A stretch of DNA of 64,000 nucleotides from Schistocephalus solidus (Eukaryota > Platyhelminthes > Cestoda > Diphyllobothriidea > Diphyllobothriidae). The position numbers were made by a program, and so were the translations under genes. The stretch lies in the NCBI GenBank assembly GCA_017591395.1, contig WEDG01003982.1, forward strand, positions 1 to 64,000, written 5' to 3'. Under the pieces are notes generated by a model that was not told the origin of the DNA, searched no databases, and saw only the letters and a program-made list of their open reading frames with translations. Of the stretch, positions 45,575 through 56,500 are shown one piece after another. The stretch's first letter is position 1, and every line of letters begins with the position of its first letter.

Positions 45575-45972
45575 ATTCGTCTCGTAGTGTGTCCCTACTC
45601 GGGCCACATCGTAGATGCGCTGGAACAACACGGGGGCTAAATCAGGGTGCGGCGGCTGTTATGCTAACTTGGAATGAGGTCGCATAACAAATGCCGAAGA
45701 TTGGGGGGAGGGGTGCGTGTGACCAACATGGGCACGCGCATGTGCAGGCTCATGCCTCACCCCGCTCTCCCACTCTGTGGGAGATAATTCATATTCGTTC
45801 GACCCAGCGTTCGCTCTTTTTGGAATATGTCTCGACGCCAGGCCAAGGCGGGTAAGGGAAGATAGAGTGCGATAGATGCCGTGAAAGTTTACTATCACTT
45901 CAAACTAATTCACGTGCAAGTCACCGTCCCTGCACCACCCTTCTGCGGAGCATACGGTGGACATCTTATCCA
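45575..45972 (+). mobile_element. Composite SINE-like element, copy 2
   Basis: The 5' module (atgcgctggaacaacacggg, aaatcagggtgcggc, cataacaaatgccgaag) is followed by the LINE-like 3' module (caagtcaccgtccctgcac, catacggtggacatc). The last bases of the terminus are missing or diverged. Confidence 0.6.
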
Positions 45973-46243
45973 TAATCGCCTGGGGCAGCTGATTCCACGT
46001 TACTAAAAAAAACACACATTAACATGGATCGACAGAGCATGCTGACGTTGAGGACGTCAAACCTCGTGATCCAGACAATTGCGGACATATTCAGCCAACT
46101 TCAGATCCAGAATTTAATCACTGTATACAAGTCTCTGCTTTCCATTTTTGAACAGACTTCGATATGCTTTAGAGTTGCGAAAATTCCCATTAAAGGATTC
46201 AGTAGACCAGTTGGCGTGTATACGCGTACTTTCGATATATTCC

Positions 46244-46459
46244 CATCGGGCTAGGATATTTATCTGGGAACGGAGTACAAGCTAAAACATACGATCAGTA
46301 CTGTTCGTCTCGTCATACAGGTGAGTCGCGTGAATAGGGGGAGGGGGGGTGGCGATAAGAGACAGCTGGTTAAGCGGCAGAGGATTTGGCGAAGCCGTTC
46401 ATTATTGATCGTATGTTTTAGCTTGTACCCCGTTCCCATATAAATGTACTGGCCCGATG
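46244..46459. repeat. Inverted repeat with 54-bp arms (MITE or foldback)
   Basis: Arm 46244-46297 and the complement of 46406-46459 agree at 49 of 54 positions, including GTACAAGCTAAAACATACG without mismatch. The 108-base loop is G-rich. A short terminal-inverted-repeat element or a stable hairpin transcript fits. Confidence 0.8.
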
Positions 46460-47039
46460 AGAATTTATCAAAAGCACATGGATTCTCGCCAAATGGTCTT
46501 CAGACTACGATATTTTAGGAAGGACCCTATTCTCTGGAAGGGTTTACCTTCATAGGCCCCAGGCCGGTGATACTTCATTGTCTATCAGCATCCCCTATAT
46601 TACTCGGCATTACTATTCTTATGAAGGGTTACTAAATTACTTTGTTTGACTCATGCATACGTGCACTTCCTGTCAGGGTGCAATGGTCGACAACTCGAGG
46701 TTTCCAAAATAAGAAGACAGGTTACAAAGTTACTAGGCCAACTTCACCTAGAAAAGAGAGGGTACATGCGTTTCAGCAAGCAGGGGGCATGTAGTGTTAG
46801 TACCAGCGGTTTAAGTTGTTCGCTTGGACACGAAGTGTGCACCTTCGTTTGCGCCTTTGTACGGCTTCGGCAAATCGATGAAGACTTAAATATCGATAGG
46901 CATCAGGGTGTCGGCGAGCCGACGAACAGGATCCTGTCCAATTCGACTGGTTCACCTGCATCTAAGCAGCGACTAACAAGCACGCTAGGTGGACTGAAAT
47001 CGACTTATGCGTGCGGCCACGCTGATGACGTCAGGGCAA
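46460..47039. other. No recognisable gene
   Basis: Contains an open frame at 46646-47044 (132 codons) with no domain and no homologous copy here. Confidence 0.4.
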
Positions 47040-47219
47040 GTTGAGGTTGACAACGCGGTCTAGTTACTTGTATGGGTCAGGTTTGTCCCCTTGCATGCCA
47101 ACTGCCTCAAAGTCGCGAAAGGTCCGAATTGTTCATGCCCGAACCAGTACACGGAAGGCCCTTTTGGAGCTAACCGAGTGACTGCTAGCTAGGAGGTGTT
47201 TCATGATTGAAGAAAGAGG

Positions 47220-47510
47220 GATTTTATTTTCCTGTTTTCAAAGCTATTTAGCCAGTTGCTCAACTGGCCTAGATCCAGTTGCCTTTGCGTTTGCCCAATG
47301 TACTTGCGTCCGCAAGTGCATGTGAATTCATGAACACAATTTGGGGTGAGGTGCAATGGCAAAGCGTCCTCTGTACGTCGAATTGGAATAGTTTTGGTAT
47401 AACTGTTGAATATAAGTTCGGGTGAGAATCTGAGATATTGTATGTCCTTTCAATGGCGCATCGCAACCGATACTTGATATTGTGTGAAATGCTATCACAC
47501 TTACAAGGTC
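47220..47510 (-). pseudogene. Penelope-like GIY-YIG domain, K1
   Basis: On the minus strand one frame reads FTCTCGRKYIGQTQRQLDL, a GIY-YIG core with the Cys-x-Cys before it, as in Penelope-like elements. The preceding frame is shifted. Confidence 0.7.
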
Positions 47511-47518
47511 GTCGTCGT

Positions 47519-47885
47519 CAGTTCGACCGTCGTAATCCGACGAGGTCCACCGTACGCTCCACAGCAGGGTGGTGCAGGTACGGTGACTTGCGCGTGATTT
47601 AGTTTAAAGTGATTGTAGACTTGCGCAGCATCTACCGCACTCTCTCTTCCTCCTCCACCTATGCCCAGTGTCAAGAAGACCGGAGATGGGAGAGGGCGCA
47701 GGTGGCTGGCGCGGCCAGGGTCCCTTGGCCCCTGCCGCCCCTAGGCGTGCCACCACACCCCCCCCCCCTCCATGTTTGGCATTTGTTATGGGAGCGCAAC
47801 CCAAATAACGCCTGCCGTACCCTGATTTGGCCCCCGCGTTGGTCCAACGCATTTACCACGTGGCCCGTTTTAAAGGGCACACTCT
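47519..47885 (-). mobile_element. Composite SINE-like element, copy 3, inserted in K1
   Basis: 47519-47715 is the LINE-like 3' terminus (gttcgaccgtcgtaatccga, gtgacttgcgcg, caagaagaccggaga), and 47765-47885 the second module (gtttggcatttgttatggg, ccgtaccctgatttggcccc). It interrupts the Penelope copy just upstream of its GIY-YIG block. Confidence 0.7.
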
Positions 47886-48406
47886 TACGAGGTAAGGATA
47901 TTATAACGACCCTTTTCGGCACTGACTGTTCAATTGAATCTTGCCTTACGGGGTTGTAAGTGCCGTTCTCACGGTCGTCAGAGCCGCCGCCTGCCCATGT
48001 CGGCTTCAGTTCGCTCAATAGGCATGGCAAGTGGTGTGTGACTCAATCTACGGCACGACTCCGATCGATATTTCGGTCTTCATCGATTATTCGCAGCCGC
48101 GGGCACTACGCGATCGGGTGAAGAACTTAAACAACTGGCACGGTTGACAGCGGGAGCTGCCTGGTGAGGACGTTAGTGGTACTGCTTGTGTGTTCTCTGC
48201 TTCAGTAAAAGCTTGTTCATAAGTTTCTGCCCTGTTTGCTTATTTGGGAGCCTTCAAGTTGTCGGCTATCCTACCTCGGCGTGGTTGCTGTATTTCTGGG
48301 TGAAGGCCACCTCGAGGCAGGCAGTTTCCGCTTCTAGTGTCTCAATAAAGAAAATATGTCCCGCTCTTTGAAAGTGAGTATGCATCGTGATTTGTTTCCG
48401 TTGTAT

Positions 48407-48800
48407 TTATACAAAGGTCATGAAACGTAAGTATTGGCCTTTACATGTATTCTTGCGGTAAATCAAACACAGTAATGAGTCATATATCTGTGTAAACATT
48501 AGGAATTGCAGGAAAAAGGGATTTTCGCCCGGTTTATTTTCCATTGCAAACGTAATCTTCGGATGGAAGCTATTCATAGTAATAGGTAGATCTTCAGCGT
48601 TTTCCTTGTTATCAACAATCGTGAATATATCTTCAACATACCTTCTGCAAAGTATGTTGATGTTCAACTCCGATGACACCTTTTCTTGTAGACGACTCGT
48701 AACATTTTTGCAAAGGTTCGATATTGTGCGCCGCTCATTGTTACTCCGTCAGTTCGTCTGTAAAGTTTCACCAAGTCATATAGCCTTTCCGATGAGAGAC
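48407..48800 (-). pseudogene. Penelope-like RT, K1
   Basis: Motif C reads RRYVEDIFTIVD (canonical YVDD), followed by MNSFHPKITFAMENK and PFFLQFLMF, then LIYRKNTCKGQYLRF. These match the palm/thumb of Penelope-like RTs. Stops upstream break the remainder. Confidence 0.8.
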
Positions 48801-48949
48801 GAGATTCATGCGCATGGGTGGATACGATATCTGTTGTTTTATTTCAACACACACAAGCACGATGATTTTTCAAGGAATTAAAATCAATTCAGCATTTTTT
48901 TCGAGTTACGCGATCAAAGACAGTTTTTGTTCTATCAAAGAAATTGATA

Positions 48950-49460
48950 ATAAAGACATGTTTGTCAAGGGTATGATCTCCTTGAAGACAGGCTCATTAT
49001 TTATAAATTTTTCACTTCATGAAACAGAAGACACCATATTCGTCCATATATCTACAACTCACCTCTCGTCCGAAATACTGCGTGGCTATTTTAACTTTGA
49101 ACGAAAGATATTCAATTACTGTTTAATAAAAACTATAGAGACAAACTGCCGGAGTAACAATGGGGAGTCCAATCGGTTCAAACTTAGTGAACATTTTATG
49201 GGTCATCTACAAGAAATGGCGTCATTTAAATCGAAGATATTGAAAAACGTAGTCGCGGTTGCCGATGACAGTAAAAAAGCTGGAGATTAACCATTACTAT
49301 GAATAGCTTACAATCACAGGGAAAAAGAAGCAGTGCGAGAAGCCATTTTTCTTGTATGTCCTCGTGTTTAGATTAGGAATATGGTTCACTAAGGCATTTG
49401 TCTTTCCACAAGAATACATGAAAAGGCCAATACTTACGGTACATGAGCAGTGTACCAATA
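48950..49460 (+). pseudogene. Penelope-like RT, K2
   Basis: SLKTGSLFINFSLHET corresponds to the motif-A block (DVKSLFTNVPLXET), with the Asp lost. GVTMGSPIGSNL is motif B. VADDSKKA and the thumb PFFLYVLVFRLG follow in shifted frames. Confidence 0.75.
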
Positions 49461-49739
49461 CAATGAAATTGAAACCCGATGCACACGCACGTTCAAAGAG
49501 CGAGACACATTTTCTCTATTGAGACACTAGATGCAGAACTTGTCTCTCTCAAAGCCACGTCACTTAAACGTGGCTGTCCAGCACGTTTCATGCAAAAATC
49601 CAGCAGTCCCTTACGGTCAAATTTGACTGAACTGTCAGTTCTTAAATAGCTCGTTACAACATCTTTGCCTTGTAGATGTGACAACATTTCAAATACCATC
49701 ACGCCACGGTTGCGATGCGCAATTGAAAGGACATGCAAT

Positions 49740-49940
49740 GCATCCGAACTGCTATTCAAATTCGGCGTGCAGAGGATGCCTTGCTATTGCATGTCACCCC
49801 GAATAGTGTTCATAAAGTCACATGCACTTGCGGATGCGCGTTCATTGGGCAAACGCAAAGGCAACTGGATCTAGGTCAGTTGAGCAACTGGCTAAATAGC
49901 TTTGAAAACAGGAAAATAAAATCCCTCTTTCTTCTAACAT
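49740..49940 (+). pseudogene. Penelope-like GIY-YIG domain, K2
   Basis: HKVTCTCGCAFIGQTQRQLD carries the CxC-(G)-xx-(Y/F)IGxTxRxL core of the Penelope GIY-YIG nuclease, with the GIY tyrosine replaced. It runs to LSNWLNSFENRKIKS. Confidence 0.75.
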
Positions 49941-50095
49941 GAAACACCTCCTAGTTAGCAGTCACCCTGTTAGCTCCAAAAGGGACTTCCGTTTACTGGT
50001 TCGGGTATGAACAATTCGGACCTTTCGCTACTTGCATGCAGTTGGCATACAAGGGGAGAATCCCCCCTATGCAACTAGCTAGACCACGTGGTCAA

Positions 50096-51631
50096 ACTCA
50101 ATTTTCCCTTGCTACCCCCGGCTTTCGATTTGCACACCTCGCTTTGCGTGTTAACTTCCCATTGTTCTTTTCCAATATTGCGCTTTTTCATTTTCTTTGA
50201 TTCTTTTCTGTGCAGTTAACACTAACCTTGCGGTTTTACCTTTATTTTCTGAGCAAATTCAACGTTCTGTACGCTTCTTAGTCATTGTCTAGTTCATACA
50301 GCGACGGTTGCAGTCGATAAGCAGTTGTGAAAATTTTGGTATTGGTAAATTCTTCTGTCTACGCCTGTTTTTACTTCATATCGAGGAAGAACTGCTTCAC
50401 AAAACCTTTGCTGTTCAATGCTAGTCCCCATTCGATCGCCTGCGTGTGTCGTGAACCTCGACTCCACGGGAAACTAAAAGGTCAATTTATGTATTGCAGT
50501 CAAGTTAGATCGCTGCACGCCACGGTCCCCCAATACTGCCCACCGCTCTCATTGGCTGACTGGCCTGGCGGTAAATTTATCGATCAACCATTTAGTTTAG
50601 GTTAGTCGGCGCATGCGTCGAGGATGCGAATGCCAATCTACAATCGCTAAGGGCTTCAAATACCCGTCTCTGTGTGTACAGGTGCAAACAGACTGTAGCC
50701 ACCTAAGTAGGCAAACAGGAGAGCAGATGGTTCACATGAAGGAAGTTCGAAGCATGTGCAAAATTAACAAACGATTATACACAAAAATTTCAGTTGACCT
50801 CAGAATTCTTGCTGCTTGGTACACGCCAGTCAGGGCACGCTTCAGCATTTTGTGACTTCCAGCGGTTCTATTTTGATTCTGCGATCGGCCTCTCATAGAG
50901 CTATCTCATCCTTCAGAAGGAATCCAGAAACCCACTTCACGCCGTCGTTTAAATATAGATCGCCGTTCCAAGGGCGGCATCAACTCTTTCGCTCATATTG
51001 TTCTGAGTTTGTGTTAAGAAAAAAAAGATAGGAGATTGTTTGAACAAAGATTCATGGTTGGGCGTTTCAGATTTACACTCGAACCCATTATCAGAGGCAG
51101 TAACAGACGGGTGTAGTCAATGCGGATGGCGCGCATTACTTAGAGGATAAGGTTGTCGGAATTACTTATATGGTCCCCGCCCCAGCAGGACACTAGAATA
51201 GGAACACCACCTCACAAAATACAGGGGGGCCTTGCGCTTTATTCCAGGATGCATGAAAGAGGGGTAGGAGAGTGGGATTAATTCTACTCGAATCAGCGCT
51301 TAATCTCCTCCCTACAAACAACAAAACGTCCTTTGAAACCATCTTGACCCGTTAGAAGTCGTGGTTTGGGACGCTTGCCGGTTAAAGGAAACTCGCACCT
51401 CTTTGAATTGAGGGCTAGGTCACAAAGATTCCTTCTTACGAGACTTTACATGTCTCCGAGATGCAAGACCGCCCTCTTTAAAGTCTGGCATGTGAAAATA
51501 GGCCCCAGGTCATGTATGACATACATGCAGCCTCACAGTGATCGCTGTTACCTGTAACAACAACTGAATACGGAGAACATGTGGCATCAGCCTCACTCAC
51601 ACTATCTCTCTATCTCTCTTTCTCACACACG
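50096..51631. other. No recognisable gene
   Basis: Unassigned. 51060-51130 weakly resembles the start of the 1.16-kb repeat ('cactcgaacccattatcaga' against 'cactcgaactggttatcaga' at 43580). Confidence 0.4.
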
Positions 51632-52020
51632 GCAGTTCGACCGTCGATTTTGACGAGGTCCACCGTATGCTCCACACCAGGTGGTGCAGGGACGGTGACT
51701 TGCGCGTGAATTAGTTTTAAGTGATAGTAGCCTTGCGCTGCAGCTACCGCACTCTCTCCTCCTCCCCCACCTGAGCCCGGTGTCAAGACAGAGCCGGTCA
51801 GTTGCCTGATGTGGGATTGGGCGCATTGGCTGACGGATCGGTGTACCCGTCTTCGCGCGCCACAGCACGACCTGGCCCCCATAACGCACACACCAGGATT
51901 CACTAACTCAGGAGATATGGAGCAGCCATCGCCGTCTGACTCCCAGTCCACTGGTCAGCCACTCGACACACACAGCACATACACTGAGCCGACGGCGTGG
52001 TCTGGTGGAAGCGTCAAATT
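51632..52020 (-). mobile_element. LINE G-family 3' UTR fragment
   Basis: The minus strand ends in the LINE G terminus (ggcagttcgaccgtcg at the left edge) and extends through 'gacctggcccccataacg' and 'gactcccagtccactggtca', which are found in the 3' UTRs of LINE G, H and I. A 5'-truncated copy with an internal deletion. Confidence 0.7.
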
Positions 52021-52026
52021 GGCAGA

Positions 52027-53189
52027 CTGGAACATTGTGTTTATTGGCCTGAAGTTTGGGTTCTCACTCGAACTGGTTATCAGAGACAGTAGCAGATAAG
52101 GTTGATGCACAAGGTGTGCAGTATTTATAGTACCTGGTGGTCACGCGATCAGTGTTGGGAGTCGTAGTTGATGTGATGCTAGCTTGGCCGTCCACGTCCG
52201 AGTCGTTAATGGTCGGGATTTCATCATCCATGTTGGATGCGGGGTGATAATGACCCGGTACTTTTGTCTCACTCTAGGTATTAAATACATTCCTTGTAAA
52301 TGAAGTTAAATTGGTAGGTAAGGATGCCTTGTACGGCCACCTAAACAGGAAACTGGAAAAGGAACCGTCCACAGTACATGTGGCTTTATCCAAGGGAAAT
52401 ATGTTCATGATTAAAGTGAAGGTTAAGTTTACAGTTAGGATCAAGTCTGATGTCAAGTTTAGAGTTGGGTTTAGTGTCACGAATAGGCTAATGGCCCGGC
52501 CGCGCCAGCCACCTGCGTCCTCTCCCGCCTCCGGTCTTCTTGACTCTGTCATGACACCGGGTTCAGGTGGGGGAAGATTAGAGAGTGTGGTAGCTGCAGC
52601 GCAAAACTACTATCACTTAAAACTAATTCACGCGCAAGTCACCATCCCTGCACCACCCTTCCGTGGAGCATACGGTGGACATAGTCGAAATCGACGGTCG
52701 AACTATCATCAGGCTAATGGTTAAGGTTATTATCGTGGTAACTTTAGGGTTGAGATAAAGGTGAAAGTTTAGTTTTATGTCAGGGTTAGTGTTAGCGTTA
52801 AGTCAAGGTTATAGCTACCCTTCCTGAGATTTACCGTAAGGTCACGTATTTCAAGCGGGTGTGGCGGTTCCTATGCCCGTGTCCTGTTTAGGCGGCCATA
52901 CAAGGCATCCCTGACGGAAAATGTTTGGCTAGGAGCTCGATCCTTTGGGATCTCCACTTTGATAGTACATGGGAATGGGGAATCTACCATTATGCAGGTT
53001 ACCTTGTGCTACATTTTAGTGAGATTGAGATCAAGGGAAGGGCGATACACATAAGTAAGTATCACCTCCCCCCCTACTCCGGAAGCCTTGCGCTAATTGT
53101 CAGGGCGATAAGATTTAGGCAACGGAAATAGGTATCTCTTCTGGGATTTAGCGCATGAATACCTGTGTTACGGGGAGATTTTATTCCCG
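52027..53189. repeat. 1.16-kb direct repeat, copy 2
   Basis: Near-identical to 43537-44695, with scattered substitutions and small indels such as an extra 'aggaaact' near 52350. Its right end abuts the truncated 5' end of LINE H. Confidence 0.85.
52500..52705 (+). repeat. LINE G-type 3' module (sense) in repeat copy 2
   Basis: Same module as at 44005-44213, ending 'atcgacggtcgaactatc'. Confidence 0.75.
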
Positions 53190-53766
53190 AATCAATGTCA
53201 ACGGTGCTCAACTGAAAAACGTGAAAACCTTCGCTTATCTGGGAAGCACGCTGTCACGCAACATGAGAATCGATGACGAGGTTGACCAATGGATCTCCAA
53301 AGCCAGTCAGGCCTTCGGCTGGCTGCAGGCCTCCATGTGGAATCACCACGTTATTCACCTGAACACCAAACTGAAGATGTACAAGGCCGTCGTCTTGACG
53401 ACACTCCTTTGCGGAGAGGAGACCTGGACCGTCCACTCGAACCAAGCCATGAAGCTGAATCACTTTCATCTCAGCTGCCTCCGCAGAATACTGAAGCTGA
53501 GATGGCAAGACAGGATCCCGGACACGGAAGTCCTGGAGTGGACCGGAATCCTCAGCATCCACGCCATGCTAAGGCAAGTGCAACTGCGAGGTAAGAATGG
53601 AAAGAATGGACGACGAGTAACTACCCAAACAACTTTTCTACGGAGATGTCGCTATGGGTACTCGCCGACAGAGGGGTTAAAAACGACGCTACAAGGACAC
53701 TTTGAAGAAATCGCTGAAGCAACTGCAAATCAACCCGGCGACCTGGGAGGACCCCGCCAAGGATAG
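53190..53766 (+). pseudogene. LINE H post-RT block
   Basis: Open from the truncation point: [35 protein letters not shown], '[20 protein letters not shown]', [20 protein letters not shown] and [14 protein letters not shown]. This is the conserved block between the RT active site and the zinc fingers of the family. A frameshift near 53600 leads into [16 protein letters not shown] sequence in another frame. Confidence 0.8.
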
Positions 53767-53853
53767 ACAGGCATAGAGAAGATCCGTGGAGACTGGTCAG
53801 CAATATATGAGGCCAACCGGATCGCCGCCGCCAAGGCCAAAAGAGCGGCATGA

Positions 53854-54381
53854 ATGTCACCAGCGCCCCGGACCAACATCGTCGATGCCCAGGCCCTGCC
53901 AACATGCCCGCGCTGTCAACGCATCTTCCGCGGGCGAATCGGCCTGGTTGGACATCTTCGGATGCAATGCATCAACAATCCGACAATTCCAATTTCTACG
54001 TCAAACTCTGCCGACCCTCCTTCAGACTGTCCCACCCTCACTCCTGGCATCAATTACATTACTCCCACCATCATAGAGACCACATCTCAATACTCATTGC
54101 CTGTTACCCCCACCACCGCAACCACCACCACCTTCAATACCACCACCAATACCAGCGATGGGAACTCTCTCCTAAACTGTCCTCAATGCGACCGCACATT
54201 CATCTCACGCATCGGCCTGGTCAGTCACTTGCGAATCCATCGTACAGAGACTGGTGAACCAGTGCCTGGGGCTCCGACATACAGTCGCCGCGCCTGCCTA
54301 CACTGCCCTCACTGCTCCCGCACATTTACACACCGCATGGGCCTATTAGGACACATGCGCCTCCACGACAACCTGCGGTAA
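53854..54381 (+). pseudogene. LINE H zinc-finger tail, three fingers
   Basis: 175 open codons ending in TAA at 54379-54381. Fingers: CPRCQRIF...H-x4-C (from about residue 21), CPQCDRTF...H-x3-H (about residue 113) and CPHCSRTF...H-x3-H (about residue 150), each C-x2-C-x12-H. They correspond to fingers 1, 2 and 5 of LINE G. The linker between the first two is Ser/Thr/Pro-rich. No start codon of its own is expected. Confidence 0.8.
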
Positions 54382-55235
54382 ACCACCGGAGGCTAAGCCA
54401 CATCAGCGCACACAATCTACACTAATACATAGACAACACCCTCACAATCATCATAATGTACCTGATATTATCCCGGTTTCCTAGAAACCATGGCTTGGAA
54501 GGCTGCCAATCTGACGCTTACACCAGACCACGCAGTCGGCCTAGTGTGTATGCTGTGTTTGTCGAGTGCCTGACCAGTGGACTGGGAGTCAGACGGCGAT
54601 GGCTCCTCCATATCCCCTGAGTAATTAAATCCTAGTGTGTGCGTTATGGGGGCCATGTCGTGCTGTGGCGCGCGAAGATGGGTACTCCGACCCGTCATCC
54701 AATGCGCCTACTCCCAACTCAGACAACTGACTGGCTCGGATGGTGGTCTGATTGTGGGGCTGGGGGAGAGAGTGATGTCAACAGCTCAGCGCATTTTCCT
54801 CCCTATAAACAATCTGACGCGCTTGAAACTATCGCGGTGCGCTAAAAGCCGTGGCTTGGAAGGTTGCCAACTAACGGAATAACTCGGACCGCGTGGTCAG
54901 TCCAATGTGTGTTTTGTGTGGATTAGCTGACTGGTGGACTGAGAGGCAGGCTGCAATGGCTCCTTCTTAATGTGGCCTTTATGGCACTCCCACTCCGTGT
55001 GGTGGTACACCCAGGGCGGCTCCGGTTGCGCCAGCCACCTGCGTCCTCTCCCATCTCCGGTCTTCTTGACTCTGTCTTGACACCGGGCTCAGATGGGGGA
55101 GGAGGAGAGAGTGCGGTAGCTGCAGCGCAAGGCTACTATCACTGAAAACTAATTCACGCGCAAGTCACCGTCCCTGCACCACCTGGTGTGGAGCATACGT
55201 TGGACCTCGTCAAAATCGACGGTGGAACTGTCACT
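54382..55235 (+). repeat. LINE H 3' UTR with family terminus
   Basis: Matches in order the UTR of G (24055 to 23219) and I (60490 to 59628). The last 200 bases (cgccagccacctgcgtcctc to 'tcgacggtggaactgtc') are the module found alone in many places in the window. Confidence 0.75.
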
Positions 55236-55607
55236 AGACGAGGGCGAAGGTTTACTATCTTAGGCACATAGGCTTGCGTATTCCCGGATTATGTGGGCTT
55301 CTGATAATGGATAAACTAGTTTTACCCCTGTGACCAATTTTATCGATGTGGAGTCTGACTCAACATATACACGCCAGGTGATTATTTGCATAAAAGGATC
55401 CAACTCCACGCGGTATTACTGCTTATAATTCCAAAGCTACTTTTACATTCGTGCATGGGCAGAAGGATCGGCACGTACTAATCAAGCATGTGATACCCTT
55501 CAACATGCGGGGGTTGTTACCTAATCGGAGATTCGATGAAGCCATTGGTGTGAATGTGTCTGAAAAGTGTTTGGAGCCAGGGCAACTACGGGAAAGATCG
55601 TGGTTAT

Positions 55608-56114
55608 TCACCAAGAATTTACAATTCTGATGAAGATGGCAGTTTTGCAGGCGTAGCTATGCGCGGTCCGCTTGGGGTCAGTCCTAGTGAGAGGCGGTAT
55701 GGTGACGGTGTGCGTCCTTGGCTGGCGACTGGGCCGCGCCTCTGCCGCGTGAGCGTAGCACGTGATGGCAGGGAGGTATAGCAACGTGTCTGCAGGCACC
55801 CAGGGCTCCAGCAGTTCCCGGCCCGTTTTATAGCTGGTTCGCGCCATCATCCACATGTTCACGAAGTTGAATTCATGGCCTCCCTCCAGGTTTTGAGTAG
55901 CAAGTTGAAACAGTGGGTCATCTCTCTGATCTGCTCCTTTGTGTTCCATTATTCGCGAGTTAGGTCGTCTTCCTGTCTGGCCTGTATAATGGCAAGGACG
56001 GTCGTGACATGGCATTTTACAAACTACACCAGTGTCCTCATTTGCATTCAGTCGGTCCTTCATATGCATGCTTGTGTTACCCATAGTAGTTGTTGGACGA
56101 TGCGTGCTACCCAT
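55608..56114 (-). pseudogene. Penelope-like GIY-YIG endonuclease, element L
   Basis: GVVCKMPCHDRPCHYTGQTG matches the GIY-x10/11-YIG core (GVVYKIPC..C...YIGQTGR), then RRPNSRIMEHKGA and GHEFNF, the family's C-terminal half. 168 codons without stop, so this domain is fairly well kept; YTG replaces YIG. Confidence 0.8.
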
Positions 56115-56293
56115 GCCGAACTATATAGAAGTAGGTTCCGTTGATTCTGATGCATTCCTTATATACGGTAGGGGTGCCAGAATGTGGGTGGCTCCACTCC
56201 GTTTTTTTCATGTGTGGGCGTATGAAGGCAGCGGCTGATGAAGCTGTTTGTGTATCCATTCCTTGGACATTGTTCCCCAAGATACCGTAGTTC

Positions 56294-56500
56294 TCATGCT
56301 CGTCCCTCCGGTTCGCTGCAATGCCTCTGGAAGAGCACTCTAACGTAGCCGCATTTATGCACCATCGGATGGTTGAGGTGGTAGTTTAGAGCCTTTGGTG
56401 TGTTAGGCGCCTTTCTATAAACCGTGATGATAAGTTCTCCATTGGTTCGGCATGTGACGAGGATGTCAAGGAAAGACAACTTTTCAGCGGTCGCTTCTGC
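56294..56500 (-). pseudogene. Penelope-like RT thumb, element L
   Basis: LSFLDILVTCRTNGELIITV is followed by YRKAPNTPKALNYHLNHP and HCSEPEGRA. FLDxLV...G.L.T.VYRK..NT is the signature behind the YxDD motif in Penelope-like RTs. Confidence 0.8.

Larger units (their letters stand above)
47040..48880 (-). mobile_element. Penelope-like element K1 (antisense half of a head-to-head pair)
   Basis: The minus strand reads RT at about 48800-48407, then a linker near 48340, then a GIY-YIG endonuclease block at 47510-47220. A SINE-like element is inserted at 47519. 47050-47510 is an inverted copy of 49670-50090. Penelope-like elements have a telomerase-like RT and a GIY-YIG (Uri) endonuclease, the combination seen here. 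Confidence 0.75.
48850..50095 (+). mobile_element. Penelope-like element K2 (sense half of the pair)
   Basis: The plus strand carries RT from about 48950, a linker at 49480-49660 and a GIY-YIG block at 49740-49940, then a 3' region to about 50095 that is inverted at 47050-47220. Frameshifts are frequent. Confidence 0.75.
53190..55235 (+). mobile_element. LINE H, 5'-truncated RTE-like copy
   Basis: Starts inside the post-RT block ([20 protein letters not shown]) and continues through the zinc-finger array and an 850-base 3' UTR to the family terminus near 55235. It is the best-preserved C-terminal part of the family here: 53155-53766 and 53854-54381 are open. Confidence 0.85.

Noticed and set aside
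46646..47044. 132-codon plus-strand frame
   Set aside because: No domain, no homologous copy, and it runs into the Penelope-like inverted arm.
48808..49290. 160-codon frame taken as a single protein
   Set aside because: It crosses Penelope-like RT blocks in changing frames; only parts of it (SLFINFSLHET, VADDSKKA) belong to the RT.
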